DNA of 64,000 nt. Origin: Escarpia spicata (taxonomy: Eukaryota; Annelida; Polychaeta; Sabellida; Siboglinidae). Each line of letters begins with the position of its first letter. Within the stretch, counting starts at the first letter, position 1. The stretch covers positions 62,184,994 through 62,248,993 of the forward strand of contig OZ023206.1 of NCBI GenBank assembly GCA_963995525.1. The letters are read 5' to 3'. Shown here piece after piece: positions 39,278 through 52,500 of the stretch. The position numbers and the translations under genes are program-made. A model generated the notes under the pieces. It ran no database searches. It was not told the DNA's origin and saw nothing but the letters and a program-made list of their open reading frames with translations.

Positions 39278-42200
39278 ATGGCAAGTTACAATTGCAGTCA
39301 GACAAGACAAGGGTGGAGCTACGCAGAGGCGGTCAGAGGGCCGGAGATCATCACGGCGAGTGTAGCGGGGTTGACCCCCATCCCCTACGAGGAGGCCTTC
39401 CCTCCACTACCGGCCACGGCATCGACCGGCCCAACCCCGGCACCTACAGTACCAACCCTGGCGCCAGCGCAACCACCATCCCGTATGGTAGGTCTTTATT
39501 AATATTATTATTATATTTCAAAATTTTTCGTGTGTATAATTATCTTGCATTAAGACACTGATGAAAACGTCTAATAACAATCCTTCGTGCATTTAGAACG
39601 TCGACTGTGAGATCCCGACAAGACAACTACCACCCCCCTCCCTTGCGGCCTTCACCTGTCCGGATTGTAAGACACATTTCACACGGCGCGATCATTGGAA
39701 GCGCCACGTCGCCCACGGTAGCTCTAGACGGCCAAAAAGAACGGCTGAGGAGGCCGAGCTGGACGCGCTGGTGGTGAGTTAAACTTTATATTGCGTTATT
39801 ATACACTTTCCACTAAAATGACATCTCTGTATTTTGTTTACTTCCGTCAAAATGTCGTCCCTATATATTGTTTACATGTATTCTGTTTACTTCCGTCAAA
39901 ATGGCGTCCCTTTGTATGTTTACTTCGAATAAAACGGCGGCTCATACATACTTCCTGTCAACATACCTTCTCTCAATCTATTCCTACTGAGACATTGCCT
40001 CCGTATAGTTATCATCTTCCTACAGGCTTCTTGTCACGTGACCAAACGTCACGTGCCTTTTAATTACATTTTCCATATAATTTCGTCTGTAATATTTAAT
40101 TATTGTTGTAGAAATTCATCAAGGGCCCCATGCCTCCAAAGGGGCAACTGGCCCCAACAACCACAGGGACAGCCCCGTCCCTGACCCCGATAACCATCGG
40201 GACAGCCCCGGCCTCGACAGATACCGAGACACCACTGGTCACGACGATTGCGCCTCCGTCATCAACCAACCGAGTGAATGTGCTGCCACACTTCGCCTGT
40301 TGTATGTGCAACAGTACCTTCACCAGGAGAAGGGATTGGCAACGCCACGCCAAGAAGGGCTGTTGCAGCCGAAAAGTCGAAAAGCAGCAGCGGCGGGAAG
40401 CAGACGTTCAAGAAATAATGGTAACTTGATTGTATTCTATAAAAATTAATGTTTTCAGATGCTGTTACAAATGTCATCTCTTTATGTTTTGTATATCATG
40501 ATTAACAGTCAACTTGTGTGTTTATATCAGGTGTTGCTACAATCCCGTCTTTTTATCCTTTGTATACCATTATTAAAAGTCAACTTGTGTTTATTTCAGC
40601 GTCAAGAAAAGGAGCGCGTTGCCGTTGCTGCTGCTGGCGGTGGCCCAACTACCTCTGCGCCACGAAACGAAAACGTCGACGGTCACCGTCATCCTCAGCA
40701 TCACCATCACCGAAAAGGCCGTCACCTGCAGCCTCTCCGTCGCCACCTGCAGCGTCTCCGTTAGTCTTTCAACAAGATTCACTTGTACCACCGGAGGTGG
40801 TAGATTTTGTACCGGATAATTTGTATAGGAGTCAATGGTCGACAATTCGTACACATTATCGTAGGGGACCCGTCCAGAGAACCTACAACATTCGATTATC
40901 AGATACTGACATAACCCCATTACATCCAACATTGTGGAGCATTTTTGATGACCAAACTACCGCCTTCAAAATTAATTTAAGCTTTGGATTGATTTTATAT
41001 AACCAGAAAACTAAAGAACATCGTTATTTTCATTCTTCACAATATGTTTCCGGTAGGTTTCTGGACAGGCCCCCTTTAATTACAAATGCCGATGAATTTC
41101 AGTTGTTTTTAAAATCGTTTGAAGAAAAATATATTTTAAGTTGGGCAATTAGACAGAGGCCCGATTCTCAGTGGATCTGTGAAATGGTAACAAATGTAAC
41201 ATTTTACATAAACATCATACCTGATCACCCTATAGGTACTTGTGAGCATATAGTCCTTCCAGAATATATTCTCACAAATAAAGGTTTACATTCATTGTCC
41301 TGTGACTTGTCCCGAAACGTTAGGTCACCCTATAAAGATGATCTTTGTTTTTTTCCGTGCTCTCGCACTAAGTCGTGTGCGATTTTAGTGTTTTAAAGCT
41401 GCAGTGCTTCTATCTTTTCAACCGTGACGCAGACACGCCTGCCAAACGTCGATGCAGGTCACCAAACACGTTTAAGTCATCGTTGCGCGTCCTTCACAAA
41501 GGGTCTGCCGATTCAACAACATTTATACCATGTTGTGCAATGTGACAATTTGCTGCATGACTAAACTTGGGTAGGAACACTGTATCACATTCCCATTGTT
41601 AAATCAGTGTTGACACTTAACAGAGTGTAAACATGCTGGCTTTCACCGGTCAAGAACTGCGTGCCATCGGGCTCGTTGCATTGAGGGCCAAACAAACGAT
41701 TCCACTGAAGACTCTACAAACGCTTCGGTCATTGAAGATTTGTTCCGTGCCAAAAACCCACCGAGGAACAACAGCGGGGATTAAGCACTATTGTTTGATT
41801 CCGACAGTAACTACATTCGGCAGGAACTTTGATAAATCTGCACTCTCTGGCGCCAACAGTGTCAACATTACACGTGTACCACTGATATCGTCATCATCGC
41901 CGGATCTTCGAGAACCTGGCGTCGACATATGTTATATAAACGCTCAATCCTGTCGAAATAAGACATTGGCTATCTCAGACCATATTCTCGAAAACAATGT
42001 GGATATTATGGCGCTATGTGAAACCTGGTTAAAGTCATCGACCGACGCTTGCGTCAGAAAAGAACTCACACCAACTGGATATACAATTAAACACACGCCA
42101 CGTCCAGTTGGTAAAGGTGGTGGTGTTGCTATCATCCACAAATCCGGACTAAACGTACGAAAACGGATCACTGAAGTGTTTCGGACGTTCGAGCATATTG

Positions 42201-45200
42201 AATGTACACTGAAAACCTGTAAGTCATGTCTGCGCATTGTCGTTGTGTACCGCCCGCCTCCATCTTCGAAAAACGGCCTAACAACATCGGCCTTTTTCGA
42301 GGAATGGGGTCAATTCATCGACCGACATTTATTACAACCTGGTCCATTCATTGTCATTGGAGATCTCAACTTCCATCTGGATGATAATTCGGATCCAGAC
42401 GCAAGACGACTCACAAGTTCTCTCCAGTCAACAGGTATGACGATGCACGTGCATGGATCCACCCATAGGAAGGGACATACACTGGATGTGCTACTGACTC
42501 GCTGCACGGACGAACACCTCATTCGCAATGTCGTTATCACAGACATAGGACTCTCTGACCACTCTGCTGTTAACCTCACCATCAGTGCTGCTAGAAATCG
42601 TGCGGCACTTACGAAAACAAAATATCGGAAGTTACGCGCAATAAATGCGGATATATTTCGACAAGACATACCCGTGTTTCGACCTGAAGATCTCGAGTCA
42701 CTAAGTGTTGATGAATTGGTCAGCCACTACGACGCTACTCTTATGAATATCGTTGATACACACGCCCCTTTGCTAGAAAAGTGCGTCCGACTGAGACCAG
42801 ATACAGCCTGGTATAACGATGATCTGCGCGACGCCAAACAAGAGAGAAGGCGGCGAGAACGAACGTGGCGGAAATCCAAACTGGAAGTTCATCTACAAAT
42901 GTTTCGTGAACAATGCAAGCTGGTAAATGATATGCTGCTACATGCCAAGACTACTTTCTATTCCGAAAAAATCCGGGACATTGGAAATGACCAGAAACAG
43001 TTGTTTGTTGCTGCGAACACTCTTCTTCACAGAAATAATAACACAGAGCTTCCGACACATGATTCGAATTCTGAATTGGCGGAGAGATTCGCAACGTTCT
43101 TCGCTGAGAAGACAAGCCATATCCGTAGCGAGTTGCCGAGTACTAATGCTAGAACGCTGGACAACCACTGCACATGTGAACTGTCATTGTTCTCCATGCC
43201 AACAACAGAATCTATAAAGAAAATCGTCATGGACGCACCACCAAAATCGTGTGACCTTGACCCAGCACCGACTTGGCTAGTGAGGGAATTAATTGATGAA
43301 CTTCTTCCGATCGTGTCACGCATAATTATGCAATCACTGAAATCGTCTGTCGTTCCTGGTCAATATAAGACCAGTTACATATCGCCATTAATAAAGAAGA
43401 ATGGACTAAATCCAAATCTGGTGCAAAACTATCGACCTGTCTCCAATCTGGCATTTGTCTCGAAAGTGCTTGAGCGCGTTGTAGTAAAGCAGCTTGGCGA
43501 CCACATGCAAAAGAATAATTTGCACAACCAGTTTCAATCCGCATATCGACAACATCACTCCACTGAAACTGCTCTACTTAAAGTGCATAGTGACATTCTG
43601 TCTGCAGTCGACCGAGGCCACGTTGTTGTTCTAGTCATGCTTGACTTGACCGCAGCCTTCGATACCATTGACCACGCCATTCTGCTGAGTAGATTGACTC
43701 GTAGATTTGGTGTGACAGGCGCTGCGCTCGAGTGGTTTAGATCGTACTTGTCCGGACGGCGGCAGCTCGTGCGTATTGGCAGTGACAAATCTTCACCAAA
43801 ACCTGTGCCGTTTGGCGTGCCGCAAGGCTCTGTGCTTGGGCCGTTGCTTTTTACGGCATATATCTCACCGCTCGGCGACATCATCAAGAAATTCAGGGTG
43901 GACTATCATTTTTATGCAGACGACACGCAACTTTACGTCTCGTTTTGTCCCGGCGGAGATGACCAAGTGAATTCAATAGACAATCTGTGTAATTGCCTTG
44001 AGCATATAGGGGAATGGTTGCGGTCCAATTCACTGAAGCTAAACGACCAGAAGACGGATGTCGTGGTATTCGGCACCAAGCACAAGTTGCCACTGATGAA
44101 GGATATCCGCATAATCATCGGTGATGCAACTCTGAGCGCATCATCTAATGTTCGTAACCTTGGCGTCATATTCGACTCATCCCTTGGCATGGCGAACCAT
44201 GTCTGTGCCATCTGCCGAACAGCCTACATGCACCTACACAACATTAGCCGTATCAGACGTTACCTTACCTTAGATGCGACGAAATCATTAGTCCACGCCT
44301 TCGTCATGTCCAGACTGGATTACCACTTGAACATTTGAATAAACTCCAACGCATTCAAAACATGGCAGCAAGAATCATTACTCTTACACCTCGCCGAGAT
44401 CACATTACCCCAATCCTGAAAGAACTACACTGGCTACCTGTGAAATGTCGAATCGAATTCAAGATTCTTATGCATGTGTATCGATGTCTGAACGGCACCG
44501 GACCAGTGTACCTGGAGAACATGCTGAAGACACAGTGCTCTGCAGGGCGCACACGTTCGTCCCAACAATATCTGCTATACGTGCCGCGAACGAAGCTTGT
44601 TAGTTTTGGTGATCGTGCATTCGAAGTGATAGGACCTCGATTATGGAATCTGCTGCCGTTTCACATAAAATGTAGTGGAAACCTAACACTGTTCAAACGG
44701 ACTCTGAAAACACACATGTTCAAAGCCGAATACTGTTGACATTTTACTTTCTTTGACATTTTACTCCTAAACTTATATTTTATTTATCTACCCATGATTG
44801 CATATATGTAAATATTATATATATTATTTATTCTATATATACATAAAGTATCTTATATATCTTAATAATGTTTAAATAACAGCTTTATATATATTTTTAT
44901 TTTTATTTTTTTATCTATTTTTAGTGAATTAAATAAAACAATTCTGTTTTTATAATTATTATATCAAATTTGTATTTTATATCTATTGTGCACATACCTT
45001 TGCTAAATTTTAATGTTCTATGATATTAGCTTCTTGTACAGCGCTCTGAGCATTTTATTGGAAATTGCGCTCTATAAAAATAAATATTATTATTATTATT
45101 ATTATAAGTCGTGGAGCAGATGTTTATCATATTGAGCCTCATGTTGCCGCATTATATAACATGTATCAAGAAGCTATAGACAATGCCTCATCTATGAAGT

Positions 45201-48200
45201 GTTTCCCTGGTTTTAAGCTAAGTGATCTGTATGACATTGAAAAGCTTTTTCACATCAATATATTTGTTTATGAATTACTCGATCATCACGACGACGACGA
45301 CGACGAGAACTCGGTAGCGTGTCATTTACTAAGGCGGTCAACTTGTAAATTCCCCGATACTTTAAATTTGAATCTTTTCGAAACACATTTTTCTTATATC
45401 CACGATATTAAAACATACACACGGTCTTTCAAATGTATAAAATGTGACAAACTTTGGCATACAGAATGTTCCTTAAAAAGACACCAACAAGGTTGCGAAG
45501 TCGAGGTCAAGAGAATTTTCCCTGGTGGTATATTTCATGTTCAGGAAACCATTTTTCAGAAACTTGATGAGTTGGGTATTGACGTCGAAGAAAAAAACCG
45601 GTATTATCCGTTTCGGGCCACCTTTGATTTTGAATCTTATTTTGATACGACCAACTTACCGGTAAATACTCCAAAGGTCGAGTGGTTGGCTCGACACGAA
45701 ATACTCAGCGTTAGTGTGTCATCCAATGTTCCCGGTTACAAGGAATCACGCTGTTTTATTAGCGAGGGTGAGCCGAGCCAACTAGTCGATCGATTTCTAA
45801 TTACCTTTACGAAATTAGCGACACCGCTTCCGAAATTCTTAGAACACGTTATCAGTTTGTTTTTGATCAATTAAACCAACAACTAAAATATATTCAATCA
45901 CCAGAGGCTAGAATGCTCGAACCCGACTTAGACGAAATTCTAGATGACGGGTCACCTTTACCTATTATCCCAGAAGATGAAATTTCAAAATTAATTGGTA
46001 AGCTTCACGGATTTCTTGAAGAACTACCCGTCATTGGTTTTAATTCCGGAAAATACGATTTTAACGTCATTAAAAAATATATCACACCACACTTCCTGAC
46101 ATCCGACGTAGGTGACGAGACGGACGAGAACGAATCTAATAAGAAATCTAAAAATATCATGTTCACAGTAATGCGTCATACTAATCTGATGTGTTTAAAA
46201 ACAGCGACTTTGAAATTTTTGGACATCATAAATTATTTGGCCCCCGGTTTTAGTTACGATAAATTTCTGAAAGCTTACGGATGTGTACAAACAAAAGGAT
46301 ATTTTCCCTACGAGTGGGTGACTTCGTTAAGTAGACTCGACTGTGAATCCCTCCCTCCAAAGGAAGCTTTTCACAGCGATTTGAAAAACGAAGATATTTC
46401 TGACGAAAATTACGCGTACTGCGAACAAATTTGACGCGATCACGATATGAAAACTTTTCGTAATTTTCTTATTTGGTACAACAATAGAGATGTCGTTCCT
46501 TTCCTTGAAGCTATAAAAAACAGTTCTCTTTTTACAAATTGCGCCACATTGACATGTTTAAAGATGGTATTAGCGTTCCCGGTCTAACCATGAAATTTAT
46601 GTTTGACACATTACCACGTGACATTTATTTCAGTCTGTTTAATAAAAAAGATTCGGATTTACACGAGAAGTTAAAAAAACCATCGTCGGGGGCCCGTCCA
46701 TAATATATCACCGCCATCACGAAGTCGACGTTACACGGCTTCGTGAAACGGAAAGGGGCGACTCAGCTCACCCTTGTCGTTCCATTGTCGGCTACGACGC
46801 GAATGGATTATACCTTTGGGCTCTTTCACAAGATATGCCCAACGGATGTTATACACGTCGTAACCAAGAAAATAATTTCAGACCTAAAACATCACGTGTT
46901 TACGGAAAAATGGCTCTTGAATGGCTAGAGTGGGTAGCTCACGAGAAGAATACAACGATAAGGCATCAATTTAACGGAGAAGAGAAACGCATAGGAGATC
47001 GTAAACTTCCCGTTGACGGATGGTGTGCCCAGACTCGCACCGTTTATCAATTTCACGGTTGCTATTTTCACGGTTGTCCATGTAACGTGGAGCACACCAA
47101 CTCTATCAACGGGAAGTCTATGGCCGATCTCTTATCGGAAACTAAAAAGAACACTACGTATTTGCGTAAATATACCAAGGTCGTCGAAATGTGGGAATGT
47201 CAATGGAAAGAAATTCGGAAAAATTCCGAAGTAAGAAATTTTCTAAATTCAAAATTTCCTCGCCGTAACCTGAAGTGGGAAATGACCCAAGATAAAGTTT
47301 TGCAAAATGTAGTTGAAGGTCGCCTATTTGGCATGGTAGAGTGCGACATTTTTGTTCCGGATCATCTTAAAGATTATTTTGGTGAAATGCAACCCATTTT
47401 CAAAAACATTGACATTACCCGTGACGACATCGGTCCGTATATGGGAGCTTACGCTGAAGAGCACAATATATTATCTACTCCTCGGCGTACACTGGTGGCT
47501 TCGTATTTTGGTAACCAAATTCTTTTAGGTACACCTTTGTTAAAATGGTATTTGAAACACGGACTGGTCGTTTCTCACGTTTATCAAGTTTTAGAATACG
47601 AACCCAGTCCGTGTTTCAAGCATTTCGCCAATGCCGTCTCGAATGCACGCCGCGAAGGTGATGTGCACCCGGACAAGGCTATTATTGGTGATACGATGAA
47701 ACTTCTTGGGAATAGTGCCTATGGAAAATGTATTACTAATAAGGATATCCACAGAGATATTATCTTTTGTAATAGTAAAACGGCGAGCCAAGGAATTAAC
47801 AGTCATCGTTTTCGCCAGCTAGTCCCAATTACGGAATCCGTGTACCAATTGACAATGAACAAGAAATCAATTAAATACGATCTCCCTCTTCAAATCGGTT
47901 TCATGGTTTACTAGTATGCAAAGTTGAGAATGCTGGAATTTTATTACGATTTCATAGATTATGATATAGAGCGCTCTCTCTTCCAATATTGCGAGATGGA
48001 TACGGATTCCGCATATTTAAGTCTAGCTTTTTCTTGTTTAGAAGATTGTGTTACCACCGATAAACGACACGAATATTTTACAAACTTGTCCCGGTGGTTC
48101 CCGGCCGTTTGTTGTGACGCGCACGCGTCCGATTATGTCACTTCGGAATCGTGTTGTATTGCGCGTGCGCGTCACGACAAAAGGACACCTGGCCTGTTCA

Positions 48201-48496
48201 AGGTCGAATACGAAGGTAGAGGTTTTATCGGGTTGTGCAGCAAAACATATTATTGTTTTGGTGATACGGATAAATTCAGCACGAAAGGTCTAAATAAGAG
48301 ACACAACGAAATTGATAAAGACACGTTTTTGAAAGTATTGAAAACCAAAGAGAGTAGTGTTGGGAAAAATCGAGGGTTTCGGGTGAAGAATGCTTCAGTT
48401 TTTACATATATTCAAGAACGTTCTGCACTAACATATTTTTATTCCAAACGACCGGTACAAGGCGATGGAATCTCTACCTCTCCGTGTCTGGTATAA
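39278..48496 (+). pseudogene. Zinc-finger/protein-primed PolB gene of Polinton B, spliced and disrupted
   Basis: Unlike the intronless copy in Polinton A, the N-terminus is in exons: 39,278-39,487, 39,597-39,773, 40,112-40,420 and one from 40,600, with donors GTAGGT, GTGAGT and GTAACT and acceptors ATTTAG, TTGTAG and TTTCAG. Exon 2 holds a finger (CPDCKTHFTRRDHWKRHVAH) and exon 3 another (CCMCNSTFTRRRDWQRHAKK). The join into exon 4 is off by one base. The polymerase body is cut by an L2-like insertion (41,378-45,104) and has frame breaks near 45,874 and 46,515-46,700 and stops near 46,434 and 47,914. Motifs FDFESYFDT, FNSGKYDFNV, YNNRDVVPFLE, GYDANGLYLW, GNSAYGK and MDTDSAYL are still visible, so the decay is recent enough to align throughout. 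Confidence 0.9.
41378..45104 (+). mobile_element. L2-like non-LTR retrotransposon inside the PolB gene
   Basis: 3.7 kb flanked by the 9-bp duplication TAAGTCGTG (41,369-41,377 and 45,105-45,113). Its main frame (41,633-44,338, 901 codons) holds an AP endonuclease (CYINAQSCRNKTL, ALCETWLKSS, VIGDLNFHLDD, SDHSAVNLT) and an RT with NYRPVSNLAFVSKVLE, HHSTETALLKV, GVPQGSVLGPLLF and an intact YADD box. A frame change near 44,335 moves the C-terminal NKLQRIQNMAARIIT part to 44,335-44,739. The tail has CAGCGCTCTGAGC...GCGCTCTATAAAAATAAA and (ATT)n. It is the best preserved retrotransposon here. Confidence 0.93.
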
Positions 48497-48535
48497 TAGA
48501 CACGCCAGTAAATCTTCTCGTGAGCTACCCGTGTA

Positions 48536-48850
48536 TCATTCGGTGTTGTTGTAACATTCGGTATTTGTGTAACATATAGTCTTGGTGTAACCGTGATCAG
48601 GTATGATGTTTATCGACCACTGACTCCTACTTGTTACTTGTCGATTATTAAAGAGTGTGCATTTCACATTATCGGGAAGAAAATCTACCACCTCCGGTTG
48701 TACAAGTGAATCTTGTTGCAATGGAGAAGCTACAGGTGATGCCGGAGAGGGTAGGGGTGAATGCCGTGGAGACGTCATACCCAATGATGGTGACCGTCGG
48801 CGTTTTCGCGATTTCTACAATAACAAGGTTTTATAATAGTGGCACTTTCT
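48536..48850 (-). pseudogene. Inverted fragment of the PolB N-terminal region
   Basis: On the minus strand this reads SPASPVASPLQQDSLVQPEV and VDFLPDN, then SRSQWS and INIIPDH. These correspond to SPAASPSPPAASPLVFQQDS and VDFVPDN, SQWS, INIIPDH in the plus-strand gene at about 40,715-41,235. It is therefore a rearranged, partly deleted inverted duplicate. Confidence 0.8.
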
Positions 48851-48929
48851 ACGTCTACCTACCTGAACGTATCACTCGTGATGAGGCGAATATTGTATAA
48901 CGCTGTACCAGAATAGTCAAGGACACGAT

Positions 48930-49180
48930 GAGTACTTCTGCTCGTACGGGTTGCCAACGCGATACGTTGCGTTCCGTAGATTCACGAATGAACATTGTGT
49001 AGAACGGACGAGAAAAGAGACTTCAAAGTACTATGTCTAACGTTTGCGATCAATACTGTGTCGCTTATATCATGTATCACTGACGTGGCTTCTCGTTGAA
49101 GACTTTCGTGAACGGTTTCGGGACTGATCTAGTAGCAGACGATTGTCGTGTATTTGACTAGTTTAAACAATTAAGATAAG
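48930..49180 (+). pseudogene. Protease remnant of Polinton B
   Basis: In broken frames the sequence matches the second half of the Polinton A protease: GTACTTCTGCTCGTACGG, GAACATTGTGTAGAACG, GTCTAACGTTTGCG, AATACTGTGTCGCTTATATC and GTCGTGTATTTGAC. It has stops and indels; the His-containing N-terminal half is absent. It lies close behind the polymerase, so the genes between them in Polinton A have been deleted here or were never there. Confidence 0.85.
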
Positions 49181-49314
49181 GTGTGTGTTTCGGCACTATG
49201 TTTACTTTCGGTACTGTTTCGGCACTATGTTTACTTTCGGTACTGTTTCGCTATTGACAACTATGTTGTTATCATAGAACTCATGACATGGTTGAAATAT
49301 CATACATATACCGT

Positions 49315-49508
49315 GTTTCATTAACAAGCAAGTATCATCATCGTTATCATCGTTCGAGCCTATGGCGCGGTGTTAATTCACCCGTAAGCTCAAGATCTCT
49401 GCCGCGGTGTTAATTCACCTGTAAGTCGATCCATACGAGCCACTGGCATGGTCGTAATGACCAGTAAGCTCACGACCTCTGGCGCGGTGTTAATTCACCC
49501 GTAAGTCA
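49315..49508 (+). repeat. Protease-tail repeats of Polinton B
   Basis: Three units with GCGCGGTGTTAATTCACC(C/T)GTAAG and AGCTCA(A/C)GA(T/C)CTCTG, the counterpart of 35,575-35,960. Confidence 0.85.
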
Positions 49509-49509
49509 A

Positions 49510-52500
49510 GATTTACAAGATTTAACAAGATTGCCACCCAGAGAATTAACTCTAGGTGGCAGGTGGACAAGGAAGCCCTTTGGCTTATCGAGAGTCCGAC
49601 CCTTTTATCTATGTGTATCCCGCCCGTCTGAGGTATGTGTCGATTTTATTTTTAAACATATTCACGCTACTAGCACCCACACAATCAGCAGGTAATCTGT
49701 TCCATTCATTTACAGTCCTTTGTGAAAATGAAAACTTTCTTATATCCAATCTACTCTGCTCCTTTGCTAATGTAACTTCATGTCCTCTAGTCCTTCTATC
49801 TTTCTTAACTGAGAAAAAAATATTTCTATCAATATTTTCATAACCCTTCAATATTTTAAACACTTCTATCTGATCTCCTCTCAATCTCCTGGTCTCTAGT
49901 GTTGTTAAACCGCATTTTTTTAGGCGTATTTCGTAACTAAGATCCCTCAGTTTTTGTACCATTTTAGTTGCTCTCCTATGCACTCTTTCTAGCATATATA
50001 TGTCCTTCTTGCGATATGGCCTCCACGCTTGAATACAATATTCTAAATGAGGCCTAACTATTGTTTTGTACAGCGGTATTATTAGCTCTTTTTCCTTATA
50101 CGTTATGTTTCGCCTAATTAATCCAAGGATTTGATTTCCCTTTGAAGCTGCAATTCCGCACTGCTCTGAAACCTTCATATCAGCACTAATGGTTAACCCT
50201 AAGTCCTTTTCTTTTACAGTAGTACTTAGTACAGTGACCCCCATTGTATATTCTACCTCTTCGTTCCCATGTCCTGTGTGGAGGCATTTACATTTCCCAA
50301 AATTGAACAGCATTTGCCACTTTTCAGACCATTTGATCAACCTGTCAAGATCATCTTGTAAATGCTGTCTATCTCCATCACTTTTAATCCTTCTAAACAC
50401 TTTTGTATCATCTGCAAATTTCAACACCTTGCTTGTTATTTCATCATCCAAATCGTTGATATATATTAAGAATAATATAGGTCCTAATACTGATCCCTGT
50501 GGTACCCCACTCAATACCGATTGCCAGTTTGAAGCCTCCCCATCAACTACTACACGTTGTCTTGTGTCAATCAGCCATTGTTCTATCCAGTTTATTATAC
50601 CATTTCCTATGCCATGGGCCTTTAGTTTAAGCAGTAATCTTTGATGTGGTACTTTGTCGAAAGCTTTTTGAAAATCTAAGTAGACGATATCTACTGGTGA
50701 TTCCTCATCTACCCACTTAGTGATGTCTTCCAAAAAACATAACATATTTGTTAAGCATGACCTCGCTTTAAAAAAACCATGTTGAGATGGGTTAATCAAG
50801 TTTTGTTTAACAAGAAAATCCACCATGTGATCTTTAATTATTCTTTCTAATAATTTACAAATCACTGATGTTAAACTCACTGGTCTATAGTTCTCTGACT
50901 TTTTTCTCGAACCTTTTCTGAATAACGGTATAATGTTTGCTTCTTTCCATTCTAAAGGAACCACTCCCTCTTCTAATGACAAGTTGAAAACAGTTGCATG
51001 CGGTATGCTAATTTGTTCTACAATTTCCAATAGTAGTTTGGGTGCAATACCATCCACTCCAGATTTATTATCTTTCATAGACCTTATTTTCTTAGCTACC
51101 ATTTCCGGGGTTACAATTAATTGTCCTAAATAGTCTGAATCTGCCCCTTTGAACTTAGCCTCTGGTACTGGCAGTGAACTAATATCTTCCCTGGTAAACA
51201 CTGAACTAAAGTACTCATTCAGGTCTTCTGCCATTAAGAATCCCTCTGATATTATATTTCCAGCACTATCTTCTAGAGGACCGACCTTATCTCGAACTTT
51301 CTGTTTGCTTCGAACATACGCATAAAAACTCTTGCTGTCATGTTTTATATTACTAGCTAATTGTTGTTCATAGCTTCTCTTTGAATTTCTAATTTCAGCT
51401 GTAGCTTGGTTAAGTGCATCTTTATAACTGTTGTAGTCTTCATCATTTCCAGTACATCTATATGACTTCCACATCATTTGTTTATACTTAATTTTTCTAA
51501 TGGCTTCTTTCGATAAGTGTTTCTTTTAGGACCGTTTTCCTTGTTTTTTGAAGGGTACAAATTTATCGACTATGCACTTAATTTCACTCTTTAATATATT
51601 CCAGCATTCTGTTGCCGTCTTATTTTTCAGTGTTATTCCAGTCTATCTTTGCTAAATATTTCCTGATGTCCTTATACCTTTCTTTGTGGAAATTTCTCCT
51701 ATACTGCTTTTTACTATTCCTTTCTGATTTTACTTTGATGGTAAAATGTATCTGGTTGTGAGCGCTACTCCCCAGTGGCTCACATATCTTGACATTGTCA
51801 ACTAATTCATTCTGTGAGGACAAAACTATGTCTAACACATTCTCACCCCTGGTTGGTTCTAGCACATGTTGAGAAAGGAATGTATCTTGAACTAAAACTA
51901 AAAACTTGTGGTCCTCACTCCCCATACTCTGTAGAGATTTCCATTGTATATGCCCGTGGTTAAAATCCCCCATAATAATGCAGTCCCGTTTGCTTACTTC
52001 TCTTATAGCGTTTTGTATTTTTTCATTCTCTTCTATGCTTATGTTTGGACTTCGATAAACTAACCCAACTGTTAACGTTCAGTTTCTTGTAACTATGTTA
52101 CACCAAACAGCTTCTTCGCAATCTGCTTCTCTTTCTAATTTAATTTCATAAGCCTGAATAGATTCTTTAATATATAAAATAACTCCACCTCCTTTTCTTC
52201 CTATTCAATCTTTTCTAAACATTACATATCCTGTCAGTCCCAATTCAGCATCTGATATATCTGTGGTGGTCCTGGATTCAGTTATACCTATTATATGAGG
52301 GTCAATATCTTCTACCATAATGTTTAGTTCATTTCTTTTGTTTACTATATTCCTTACATTTAAACAAACACATTTATATCCAGCTTCAGAATAGTTATCC
52401 AGACTGTTATTTGCTGATTTATTTGTGCTGTCTTTATCTATGCCTCCATTTTCAGGCTTTTCTGAGATTCCCCCCTGCGAATCTAGTTTAAATAGATGCA

